Source of the DNA: Cydia pomonella
Taxonomy: Eukaryota > Arthropoda > Insecta > Lepidoptera > Tortricidae
Length of the DNA stretch: 64,000 nucleotides
Direction of reading: 5' to 3'
NCBI RefSeq assembly: GCF_033807575.1
Contig: NC_084704.1
Location: forward strand, 32,031,968-32,095,967
Of this stretch, positions 24,701 to 35,733 are shown piece after piece. The position numbers and the translations under genes are program-made. The notes beneath the pieces are model-generated. The model was given only the letters and a program-made list of their open reading frames with translations, had not been told where the DNA came from and made no database searches. Each line of letters starts with the position of its first letter. The first letter of the stretch is position 1.

Positions 24701-24846
24701 GGGAGCCTGGTGGCAATACTTCCCGGGGATTAATTTAAATAAGATTTTGTATACATTATATTAAGGCTAATTGACCACTTTCAAGAACCCCGCAAAATCG
24801 AATTTCCCATAAAAAAAAGTTTTCATACAATGAGCGCTCCACGCTA
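21790..24846 (-). mobile_element. Complete hAT-type DNA transposon
   Basis: Ends TAGGGTGGAGCG (left) and, reversed, TAGCGTGGAGCG (right), matching 11 of 12. An 8-bp duplication ATATATAT flanks it (21782-21789, 24847-24854); it is low-complexity, so less decisive alone. A perfect 16-bp subterminal inverted repeat GGAAGTATTGCCACCA lies at 21902-21917 and, inverted, at 24708-24723, that is 112 and 123 bp from the ends. Such subterminal sites commonly bind hAT transposases. A transposase gene fills the interior. Confidence 0.85.
22109..24320 (-). pseudogene. hAT-like transposase, split by a 4-bp frameshift
   Basis: The first frame (24320-22866) starts MSLRSGKKCPIFVNGQEL. It has a cysteine cluster CKCSCFISCLC (about residues 120-132) and then RNase H-like landmarks: ICISFDGRKD (first Asp), LAIGCDGTVVNTGNKAG (second Asp) and LICQLHANELALRHLF, matching the hAT CxxH site. 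The second frame (22900-22109) continues with KICHSRWLTTANSILRLY, the hAT-type RW region, and ends KKEYKIE. The frames change at a GTCTGTCT tandem duplication (22904-22911). Dropping one GTCT unit makes the reading continuous. The gene appears intronless. The family assignment is by motif; the catalytic Glu was not placed. Confidence 0.8.
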
Positions 24847-26525
24847 ATATATATCATCATAACGTGTGAAAACAAATATGTTCTAAATAAACACTAAAGA
24901 GTGTGTCTACCATGAATTTACATGACTATCGACCCTGCACTTCTAGTTTAATGTCATGCAAGACTTTAAGCTTAATTCGCGGTTTTTGTAATCCGTTTAT
25001 TACTGCCAGGTTTATTACGACTGACCCGGATATTCTCTAATACGAGTTATACGAGTATTATTAATGCAAAAGTAACTCTGTATGCCGTCCTGTTATCTCT
25101 TCACGCTTAAACCGCTGAACCGATTTAGATGAAATTTGGCATGAAAATACATAGTTCGAGGCCCGAGTCAAAAATTTTTTCGTTGTCTTGTTTTTTATCC
25201 CCAAAAAATGTGACTGAGTGGAGCTTTTAATATCAATGAAATTAATTTTAAACGTCTCTCATGTAAAACATAATCTACAGCTAGAAAGACATGCGATAGA
25301 ACGCGACTTTCTTTTATTTATTTGATAGAGAACAGAAATACAAGCGTGACCGAGTGGTCAGAGTCAAGACAACGAAAAAAATTTATTCTGCCCGAGGAAG
25401 GACATGGGATAGTTTTTATCAATCATCATTATCCCACGCAGACGAAGTTGCGGCCTTGAGCTAGTATGTATATAACATTATTACTAATGTACGGTCTACT
25501 CGTATTCTGACCCACGAAAGAAAAATGTTGGTAAGTACCTTTTTTTTTTTCTGATGGCTGAGGCATAAACTATGCCGTCTCGCAGTCTGTGTGGTAACCC
25601 TATATGTATGGGAAAGTAATAACGTGGATGCAGTGAGGTGTCTTTTCGGTCCGGCCCTCCCGGGAAATCACCGTAAGCCGCGCGTCGACAGCCGTCGGCT
25701 AAATCTCTACCAGCTAGTGCTGGGACACGACATATCGATATTTTTTCACGTTTTTGAAATTTACTGGAGCTTAGCTATAGTGGCGGGTTAGATTAGCCAG
25801 AGCTATTGTCCAATTGTCTGTGCGACCTTAACCGCCATGTTGCCTTGCAAAGATGTTTCTGTACTTAATTCGACTGTACCTACGACTTAGTAGCTAAGTG
25901 ATAGTCTAACAGGTGAACTGCCCACGTCCAGGCGATAAAGCACGACCATATGTCTAAACAATGTTCTTTATCTATTGCCTGAACATGGGTTTCCTGGAGA
26001 TTCTCCACCACCATAACAACCGTAACATTAAACCAATTTTACGGTTTTACTCGCGTTTTAAGTCATTCCGACATACTTGACAACGCGTGACATAGGTACA
26101 GTCAAGTGTAAAAGTATTGGTCCACGCAACTTCAAAAATATGTCCTATAGCTCTGAATTCGCCGACATGGGACTATTTTTGAGCAACTCGTGTGCACCCA
26201 TATTTTAACATTTGACTGTACATAGGTAAATACCTGAGTAAACCGTGAAATTAATTTAATGTTCACTTTCCCTTATCGTTATCGTTGAAATTAAGAATGT
26301 ATCACCACCCTACTTAAACCGCGTCTCAATCCAGAGATCGCCGTGAATGGGCCCTGATGAATCGCGCCACCCGTACGCACATTACGCTCAAAGGGGCTTT
26401 AAACCGCTAAGGAGTTTACCTTGCCGTCTACTTAGTCTGGTCTGGAATATGGTTATTTACAGATGCTGAGAAAAATCTGTCATCTACCCGATGGTAATTT
26501 TGCTAAGCAATATTTATCAATACAA
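24847..26525. other. No gene recognised
   Basis: AT-rich. It includes a fragment of repeat E (AACCGCTGAACCGATTTAGA at 25108) and poly-T runs. No ORF with protein-like features. Confidence 0.45.
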
Positions 26526-26633
26526 TATATAGATCGTGTCATTCATGAAGACGCGTGCCTTCACTCGTAATGTTATGTTATTAAAGGTTAGATTTGAAAA
26601 ATCTGCGCGTCATCGTCGATGACACGAACTATA
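26526..26633. repeat. MITE B, copy 2
   Basis: Same 105-bp unit as 6351-6456, inverted, with TTAAAGGTTAGATTTGAAAA and GTCATCGTCGATGACACGAA. Two copies of defined equal length support a real mobile unit. Confidence 0.7.
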
Positions 26634-26760
26634 TGAGTACAATACTCTTTATTGCACACCTAACATAATTTACAATTAAAAAATATACAGAGACAGTTGC
26701 ATAGAGGAAATAACAGTTACGATATCTTACCCTTACCCTTACCCTCGGAGTTACACACAA

Positions 26761-27127
26761 TTTTTTTCATCACACTTGCGAAGAAAAAACAAAATTTTAA
26801 GCGAAAGAATGAATTATATTACGGTGAAATTTCAAACATTCGTCCGCCATATTTCCATTTTTTGACAGGTTAGGCATCAAAGGCACAGGCGTATCCGACG
26901 TTCAGCCACAATTGAAAATTTTGTAAAAATTTATATACGTTAATATTTTAAAAATATAACTCTTTTATACCTAGTTAATTCGAATGAATTAGTAACAAAA
27001 TTTAAAAAAGCTATAACTCCCTAATCTTTTTTTTTTCACACTCCATGACTCCCCGGGAACAATATAGGCATTTGTCCTTCAGAACACCTGCATGAAATAA
27101 GATCTTTTTCGAGCAAGTGTGATGAAA
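26761..27127. repeat. MITE H, copy 1
   Basis: Ends TTTTCATCACACTTGC and GCAAGTGTGATGAAAA are inverted. The interior has ATTCGTCCGCCATAT, TTTGACAGGTTAGGCATC and GTTCAGCCAC. Copy 2 is at 42241-42641. Confidence 0.75.
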
Positions 27128-28210
27128 ATACACGAAATCCTACTCTTGATTTTTCGTTCGATCAAGACAAGCCGACAAAGATTTTGAGAACACACACAGT
27201 CATTTTACACGTCAAACTTCTATGAAATGATGACGTATAAATAACACTTTCACTGCGTGTGCTATCAAAATTGCAGACTTATCTTGGTTAAACTCTAACG
27301 AAATAAACTCCCAAATCGTTAACGGCATATCTGCTGAGCGGGCATCAATTAAAATTACACCACTGTCATCAAAGCCCCTGCAATAAGACAAGATGACAGT
27401 CGAGACAGCGCCATAACTCTTCATTACCGCGTCGCCGAGAAAGTTACCGGCTTAGGGATGATCGCTTTAGAACGATGTCCACCGCCTCGAGTTGCCGATC
27501 CAACTTTTTATAAAAATGGAGTTTTAAGCGGGTAATGTATGCGGTGTGCATGGTATTGGCGGCGATTATTGACTGCGGGATAACTCATTTGACAGCGTTT
27601 GTATGTGAAATAGTCTAAAAACTTTACATTTTTTTACCATAAGCAGCCCACTAAGGGCCAGTTGCACTAATCACATTTTGCGTATGTGGACCCGGATATG
27701 TTAACGGCACCAATCATGGGATATTTAAGAGAAAACATTGAGTATTTTTGATATTTCACCGACATTTCCCCTATGTTTTCTATGCATTTAATGAAAACTA
27801 TATACTGCAATTGGTTTCAATATTGGTTTCGTTAAATAATATTAACCAATTAAAACTATGGTTTTTTGCTCCAGCCATGGGATGTATGGCGTCATTAATT
27901 TTCAATGAAAAATTAAAAATTAAACTTAAGTAGCTCTTTGGCTCTTGTTTATGGTTAAATATTGTCAGCGTTTAAAAACTGAGGGTAAATACTTATTTTA
28001 CAGGATTGGTCTATACCATCCCATTACTGGTGCCTGTTCCATTATAGGGGTGTTTACTATATGTCCTTAAACTACATCCAAAAGAGAGGTGAATACGCAC
28101 TGAGAGGTGAATAGCATCTTGCTTTGGGCACAGCACAGCGGATGTCATTTTAGATCTAGAGCAAAGCCCAACTGGGGAAGTACCTCCACCTTATAGAAAA
28201 CTGCAGCCAA

Positions 28211-28385
28211 ATAACACTAGACCCTACTCATAGTATTGTGTTCCTGCCGGTAAGTAAAGATGCCAGGGTTCAACGAGGGTGCGGAATGTTAGGGTCGCCA
28301 ACGCGCATGTAACTCCTTCGGAGTTGCAGTTGTGCATAGGCGACGGAGACTGCTTACCATCAGGCGGGCCGTATGCTTAATTGTC
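28211..28385 (+). repeat. LINE-type 3' end fragment, opposite orientation to the 541-705 copy
   Basis: Shared landmarks in inverted order: GTGTTCCTGCCGGTAAGTAA, GCCAACGCGCATGTAACTCC, GCTTACCATCAGGCGGGCC. No ORF remains. Confidence 0.55.
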
Positions 28386-28559
28386 ACTGTGGTAGTAGCA
28401 GTGAACTATGAAACGTCCTGAACAATACAATTAAGTGAACGCTTTAACGGTGGCATATGGTTTGGAGCAACTGCCCCTTAACTAACTCCACAAGCCGTAA
28501 CTCTATGAATCCTGCTAGTTGATAAAATTTGAATGGCTACCTTCATGTAACCAAGTGTT

Positions 28560-29055
28560 GGTTAAGATTCAAGTCCTTTAAGTCCTCTACTTTAAGACTC
28601 GACTCAGTGTTTGAGAGTCTAATCATTAAGTCGAAACTTGAGTCCTTATCGAGACCTAAGTTCTTTGTAAAGACTTACAAAGAAATTACCCATGTAAAAA
28701 AGTTTTCTAAAAGGTTTTGTCTCCACATGAATATTCACGAGTTATGCACAAACCATTAAAAAAATATTCCTTTGTGTTACTTGTAGATAAAACCTATTAT
28801 TCTGACAAGTCGTTATTGAAGACTCGAGTCGTTTTAAGTTGCCATTTAAAAAACTGAATAAAGGACTCGACTAGGGACTTAAAAGACTCGGTAGTTTTTT
28901 AAGCGCAGAGTCTTGTAATAACTGGTTTGGTCCATGATGTCTAATTCCCAAAATGTCTGTTTCCACGAATGTATATTTCCTTGATTGTCTATTTCCACGT
29001 ATGTTTATTTTCTACTGGAGATTTTCAAATTTTTAAAAGACTCGAGTTTTTATCT
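28560..29055. repeat. GACTCGA/GAGTC-rich degenerate repeat region
   Basis: Many near copies of AAGACTCGAGTC, TTGAGTCCTT and AAAGGACTCGACT in both orientations over 500 bp. The weak ORF at 28529-28759 is probably not a gene. Confidence 0.5.
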
Positions 29056-29305
29056 TACCAACTCTACTGTAACTGTGACGTGCCAATAGAACTTCAACCT
29101 TAAAATTCCGATTTAAAAATTCAAATCAAATTGTTCTTTCGTAAAATGTGACACATCGTTAAATGAATCACCAAATCATAACTATGCACGGACGTACATT
29201 AACTATGTCACACTATGTACTCGTAATTGGAATATTTGCCATTATTTTGAGAAAATATTCTCAATTGGAGCCAGGGACTGAAAAGGTACCCTTAAAAACG
29301 GTTTT

Positions 29306-29450
29306 GTAGCCGGGCGGGCAGCGGCAGTAGCCGTCGTTGGGGCGGCAGGCGGCGGCGGCGGCGCAGCGGCACGGCTGCGTGCAGTTGGCGCCCCACCAGC
29401 CCGCCGGGCACGTAAGGTAGGGTAGACTCACACTGCGTGCAGTAGGCGCC
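29306..29450 (-). pseudogene. Captured exon fragment encoding a multiple-EGF-type domain
   Basis: A 145-bp island of very high GC content in an AT-rich element. The minus strand reads CPAGWWGANCTQPCRC, then a run of alanines and CRPNDGYCRCPPGY, the cysteine spacing of laminin/MEGF-type EGF repeats. A second partial unit (GAYCTQC) lies upstream in another frame and is followed by GTGAGT, which may be an old splice donor. The flanks share GTTTTG, consistent with capture during repair. The parent gene is not in the window. Confidence 0.7.
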
Positions 29451-29460
29451 GTTTTGACCG

Positions 29461-29815
29461 GTCTTTTTAAAGGGTACCCGACCGTTAAACTAGCATTTCG
29501 GTACCGATATTAACGCTTTGGGTATCCAAATAAGCTTCCGTCCAAACGGTACCCTTAAATAAAAGTACCTTTAAAACAATTTTGAAACGGTACCCGACCG
29601 TTGAAATAGCATTACGGAAGCGGTATCAATACTTTAGGTATCCAAACAAGCTTCCATCCAAACGGTACCCTTAGACTTTAAAACAATTTTGAAAGGGTAC
29701 CCGACCGTTAAAATAGCATTCCGGAAGCGATATCAATACTTTGGGTATCCAAACAAGCTTCCGTCCAAACGGTACCCTTAAGTAAAAGTATCTTGCCACG
29801 CGATCGGATACCCGA
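29461..29815. repeat. Left subterminal repeats, about 107-115 bp, GGTACC-rich
   Basis: About three units bearing GGGTACCCGACCGTT, AAATAGCATT, GGAAGCGATATCAATACTTT, GGTATCCAAACAAGCTTCC and AAACGGTACCCTTA. They fill the space between the left terminus and the 108-bp array. Confidence 0.85.
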
Positions 29816-29844
29816 ATACAAACCGGTCACTCAATTTGAATGAT

Positions 29845-32843
29845 CGCCCGCCATCTTGGATTTGGGCATTTAAGCTCAGATTAAGATGAAAATCGATATC
29901 TGAGGATCCCAGAGGATCTTTATTATAATTCTGAGGTCAAATTTTTAGAAAACGCACGCCATTTTTGATTTCGGCATTTAAGCTCAGATTCAGATGTAAA
30001 TCGATATCTGAGGATCCCAGAGGACCTTTATTATGATTCTGAGGTCAAATTTTTAGAAAACGCACGCCATTATAAATTTCGGCATTTAAGCTCAGATTGA
30101 GATGAAAATCGATATCTGAGGATCCCAGAGGACCTTTATTATGATTCCGAGGTCAAATTTTTAGAAAACGCACGCCATTTTTGATTTCGGCATTTAAGCT
30201 CAGATTCAGATGAAAATCGATATCTGAGGATCCCAGAGGATCTTTATTATGATTCTGAGGTCAAATTTTTAGAAAACGCACGCCATTTTTGATTTCGGCA
30301 TTTAAGCTCAGATTCAGATGAAAATCGATATCTGAGGATCCCAGAGGACCTTTATTATGATTCCGAGGTCAAATTTTTAGAAAACGCACGCCATTTTAAA
30401 TTTCGGCATTTAAGCTCAGATTAAGATGAAAATCGATATCTGAGGATCCCAGAGGATCTTTATTATGATTCTGAGGTCAAATTTTTAGAAAACGCACGCC
30501 ATTTTTGATTTCGGCATTTAAGCTCAGATTCAGATGTAAATCGATATCTGAGGATCCCAGAGGATCTTTATTATGATTCTGAGGTCAAATTTTTAGAAAA
30601 CGCACGCCATTTTAAATTTCGGCATTTAAGGTCCGATTAAGATGAAAATCGATATCTGAGGATCCCAGAGGATCTTTATTATGATTCTGAGGTCAAATTT
30701 TTAGAAAACGCACGCCATTTTTGATTTCGGCATTTAAGCTCAGATTGAGATGAAAATCGATATCTGAGGATCCCAGAGGACCTTTATTATGATTCCGAGG
30801 TAAAATTTTTAGAAAACGCACGCCATTTTAAATTTCGGCATTTAAGCTCAGATTAAGATGAAAATCGATATCTGAGGATCCCAGAGGACCTTTATTATGA
30901 TTCCGAGGTCAAATTTTTAGAAAACGCACGCCATTTTTGATTTCGGCATTTATGCTCAGATTCAGATGAAAATCGATATCTGAGGATCCGAGTGGACCTT
31001 TATTGTGAATCTGAGGTCAAATTTGTAGAAAACGCACGCCATTTTAAATTTCGGCATTTAAGGTCCGATTAAGATGAAAAACGATATCTGAGGATCCCAG
31101 AGGACCTTTATTATGATTCCGAGGTCAAATTTGTAGAAAACGCACGCCATTTTTGATTTCGGTATTTAAGCTCAGATTGAGATGAAAATCGATATCTGAG
31201 GATTCCAGAGGACCTTTATTATGATTCTGAGGTCAAATTTGTAGAAAACGCACGCCATTTTTAATTTCGGCATTTAAGGTCAGATTAAGATGAAAATCGA
31301 TATCTGAGGATCCCAGAGGACCTTTATTATGATTCCGAGGTCAAATTTTTAGAAAACGCACGCCATTTTTTGTTTCGGCATTTATGCTCAGATTAAGATG
31401 AAAATCGATATCTGAGTATCCCAGAGAATCTTTATTATGATTCTGAGGTCAAATTTTTAGAAAACGCACGCCATTTTTTATTTCGGCATTTATGCTCAGA
31501 TTCAGATGAAAATCGATATCTGAGTATCCCAGAGAATCTTTATTATGATTCTGAGGTCAAATTTTTAGAAAACGCACGCCATTTTTTATTTCGGCATTTA
31601 TGCTCAGATTCAGATGAAAATCGATATCTGAGGATCCGAGTGGACCTTTATTGTGAATCTGAGGTCAAATTTGTAGAAAACGCACGCCATTTTAAATTTC
31701 GGCATTTAAGGTCCGATTAAGATGAAAAACGATATCTGAGGATCCCAGAGGACCTTTATTATGATTCCGAGGTCAAATTTGTAGAAAACGCACGCCATTT
31801 TTGATTTCGGCATTTAAGCTCAGATTCAGATGTAAATCGATATCTGAGGATCCCAGAGGACCTTTATTATGATTCTGAGGTCAAATTTGTAGAAAACGCA
31901 CGCCATTTTTAATTTCGGCATTTAAGGTCAGATTAAGATGAAAATCGATATCTGAGGATCCCTAGGACCTTTATTATGATTCCGAGGTCAAATTTTTAGA
32001 AAACGCACGCCATTTTTTGTTTCGGCATTTATGCTCAGATTAAGATGAAAATCGATATCTGAGTATCCCAGGGAATCTTTATTATGATTCTGAGGTCAAA
32101 TTTTTAGAAATCGCACGCCATTTTTTATTTCGGCATTTATGCTCAGATTCAGATGAAAATCGATATCTGAGGATCCGAGTGGACCTTTATTGTGAATCTG
32201 AGGTCAAATTTGTAGAAAACGCACGCCATTTTTTATTTCGGCATTTATGCTCAGATTCAGATGAAAATCGATATCTGAGGATCCCAGTGGACCTTTATTG
32301 TGAATCTGAGGTCAAATTTGTAGAAAACGCACGCCATTTTAAATTTCGGCATTTAAGGTCCGATTAAGATGAAAAACGATATCTGAGGATCCCAGAGGAC
32401 CTTTATTATGATTCCGAGGTCGAATTTGTAGAAAACGCACGCCATTTTTGATTTCGGTATTTAAGCTCAGATTAAGATGAAAATCGATATCTGAGGATCC
32501 CAGAGGACCTTTATTATGATTCCGAGGTAAAATTTTTAGAAAACGCACGCCATTTTTTTTTTCGGCATTTATGCTCAGATTAAGATGAAAATCGATATCT
32601 GAGTATCCCAGAGGATCTTTATTATGATTCTGAGGTCAAATTTTTAGAAAACGCACGCCATTTTTGATTTCGGCATTTAAGCTCAGATTGAGATGAAAAT
32701 CGATATCTGAGGATCCCAGAGGACCTTTATTATGATTCCGAGGTCAAATTTTTAGAAAACGCACGCCATTTTTGATTTCGGCATTTAAGCTCAGATTGAG
32801 ATGAAAATCGATATCTGAGGATCCCAGAGGACCTATATTATGA
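29845..32843. repeat. 108-bp satellite, 28 monomers
   Basis: Monomers begin CGCACGCCATTTTT at 29845, 29953, 30061 and so on, at an exact 108-bp step except for one 1-bp deletion. Conserved parts are TTTCGGCATTTAAGCTCAGA, AAAATCGATATCTGAGGATC and GAGGTCAAATTTTTAGAAAA. The last monomer is truncated. Variant signatures recur every six monomers (see findings). Short ORFs through the array are incidental. Confidence 0.97.
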
Positions 32844-33157
32844 ATATAACACTTACTTTTACTTTTCACTTTATCTAAATCCACGAATTCCATGTTGAAT
32901 GTCTTGCACTCGCGTTTCGACTCTGGCCTTGTCGGTGTCAGTCTTACTCATGGGGCGACACTTAGAAATGTAGTTATCATTAGTTAAGATGGAGGCGATT
33001 TATATTAATTGAATCGAGACATCTCTAACTTTAGCTTAAAGTCGACACCAGATGTCACTATAAAATTGATACAATTTAAATATTTAAGTCGGACGTAAGG
33101 AATACAATCTCCATGTACCTACCAAAAAATGACCGTCCGTCCGTCACTAGTTAGGTA
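32844..33157 (-). other. Linker with a possible captured 5' exon
   Basis: On the minus strand a segment AAGTGTCGCCCC leads into an ATG (MSKTDTDKARVETRV, short, ends at TAG/TAA). Further on, ATGGAATTCGTGGATTTAG precedes a GTAAGTG donor-like site. A 54-bp block of it (32949-33002) recurs inverted at 48594-48650. It may be captured host sequence, but the coding evidence is weak. Confidence 0.35.
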
Positions 33158-35733
33158 ACGGCGCACGGTAGGCTGAAAATCGGCCTTCATAGAAATAGAA
33201 ACTGAAGTCTTAAATTTGAACTTTTTTTTATTGGTATAGCTGTTGGGTTTTATTATGTCCCAAAATTAATCTATCGTAAGTAGCGGCTAAGAATATAATA
33301 TTGAAAAATAAAAAATAAAAACTACATTAAAATATACCTTAAACAAAACTACATAAAGCTAAAAAGGAAAAAGATTCAAAACTAAAACTACAACTAAAGT
33401 TATAAGTAAAAAATTGGCTCCAGCTGGGTGCCTTGTGGCAAGGTGCCTAGAAGGCTGGCGGCATTGCCGCGCTGGACAGCAATGCCAATGCGTTGTGCGA
33501 GGTAAGAGCCAGCCCTCTTGTCACCCGTTGCCTACACGAGGCGCTTCGAAAGCTCTTTAAAAATGTTGTGAGCGCCAGGTCCCCACGGCCCAAGGGTTTC
33601 CACCCCAAAAGGCTCAAACATATAGCTCAAATCTTAGCTAATTTGGTTGGAAAAATAATTAGTTATATTTTTTTTTTCAAAATCTTTGTATGGCGCGTAT
33701 CAGAAAAATCGAGTTTTGTCCGAAAATAAAATTTAACCGTAATATCCTGACAGATGATTATAAAACCAATTATTCTTGATTTTCCACATAATTAAAATTT
33801 TCCTACGGGGTGCACTTTTTTTAAATCGATATATTTTATTTTAATACGGTTATACTCGTTATTTTGACTACAAAAAATGAATTTGAGTTTGATCGAACCA
33901 ATAACTTACGCGTAGTGAATTATGGATGTAATGGTTTTATTTTCAATTTTCTACTTGTAACTCTTGTATGTTTATTATTTATCTACTTAATTAAAGCAAT
34001 GAGCAAAAGTTATTTCAGCATGAAAAAATAAGTTTTTTGTTTTTTATTAAATAAGTGCATACGGTAGAAAAGTTCGCGTTATGTCAAAATATTAGACATG
34101 TGTAAGTAATGCGCGTAACATCACAAATGATATCACTCAAACGCGTAATATTGCATTACGCATCACTCCGAGAAACCAAGCATTACTCGAGCACATGACT
34201 GGCCGAAGCGCGCGTAAACTCATAAAGCATCAATATAGATTGACCCGGTAGTCGGTACGAAAGGTCCGTTCAAGTCTATATACAATCCGCGTAATGTATA
34301 ATGAGCAATGAGACGTGATGGTGTGATGTGTGATGTTTGTTTGCCATGTTATCATTACTTTGCTATTCCGCTCGCACCCCCCGCACTCACTGCTCGCTCG
34401 CTCTCATTCCGCAATGCTTTCGGAACACTTCGGATCGGTCCGCTCGGCCGGTCGGTAGCAGTCGCATTTGAGTTATTGCAAATTTCATTAAATTGATACG
34501 ATAACGGATTTTTGCACCTGCAATCGATTTAAAACTGTAATGCGTTACCATAGAGCTTACAATGTTTTTAGTATTTTACCTATAATGATGCGGCTAAATG
34601 ATAATTCGCTTGCGAGTTTGAATTTGACGAACAAAAACGTATTTACTGTTTATTATTGTTGTGAAATGTTTGGTTTGGTTGACTTTTGCGGCAAACTAAA
34701 TTAAGCACGAGTGAAGTTACTTATTTATCTTTAGTTTAATAGTGAGCTAGTGTTTACAGTACATTCTCATATCAGTATCATATCATAATTTTATTGATAT
34801 ACCCAAATAAAAATACTACCATGTGACTCTCGATGGCGTTATCTCATTAATTAACAGATATATACTTTTATTTTTTTTATCTATGATGCATATTTTACGA
34901 CTATAAAAATAAAAACATTAACAAAAACGATCTATCACATGGCGGTGAAAAAACGCAATTCGTAATAGATCGACGCGCCGATATGATACGCCCTAGAGTC
35001 CTAACACTCGCTGCGTAATGTAGTTAGTACTGTGATGAGTGTGACGTTGCCATCACGCGCGCGCCCGCGCGCTGTATTCGTTCGGGTAAATGTTTCGTTT
35101 CGAGTGATAAGTGATGTGATATCTCAGTGTAACATTACGTTTTCGGAAAAGTGATGTGATATAGCATTACTTTTTGAAGTACTGTTTCGCGCATGTCTAC
35201 AAATTATCCTTAATAATTGGTACTTAAATCATCTGTAAGGATATTACGGTATACCTTTAATTTTTGAAAAAAAAAATCCATTTTACTCGTACGCTCCATA
35301 CATTTGATTAAAACAAAAATTCACTACTCGTAGATTATTGGTTCGATCAAACCCAAATTAATTTTTTGTAGTCAAAGTAACAAGTATAACCGTATTACAA
35401 TAAAAAATTACTAAAAAAATACATCGATTTAAAAAAAGTGCACCCCGTAGGAAAATTCTAATTGTGGAAAAATCAAGAATAATTGGTTTTAAAATCATCT
35501 GTCAGGATATTACGGTTAAATTTTATTTTCGGGGAAAACTCGATTTTTCTGATACGCGCCATACAAAGATTTTGAAAAAAAAATATATAATTAATTATTT
35601 TTCCAACCAAATTAGCTAAGATTAATTTTTGGACATAATAAAACCCAACAAAAGCTATTCCAATAAAAAAGGTCAAAATTAATACTTCGGTTTCTATTTC
35701 TATGAAGGCCGATTTTCAGCCCACCGTGCGGCC
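33158..35733. repeat. Foldback with roughly 0.4-kb arms and 1.4-kb loop
   Basis: The left arm (33158-33937, interrupted by an insertion at 33272-33633) is the inverted complement of the right arm (35318-35733). Landmarks are GGCTGAAAATCGGCCTTCAT, GTTGGGTTTTATTATGTCC, TTAGCTAATTTGGTTGGAAA and CCTACGGGGTGCAC. Part of the right arm is repeated directly at 35214-35300. The loop has CATCAC and GTAATGC motifs near both ends and no gene. Confidence 0.85.
33272..33633. repeat. Dispersed repeat G, copy 2, inserted in the left foldback arm
   Basis: It interrupts the arm between AAAATTAAT and CTTAGCTAAT, which are contiguous in the right arm. Its interior (TTGTGGCAAGGTGCCTAGAA, GCTGGCGGCATTGCCGCGCT, GCGTTGTGCGAGG) matches 15195-15470. 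Confidence 0.75.

Noticed and set aside
32179..32548. ORFs in both directions over the 108-bp array, with repeated peptide units
   Set aside because: Only a chance open frame in a few monomers (108 is divisible by 3); frames close in most other monomers and there is no start or splice context.
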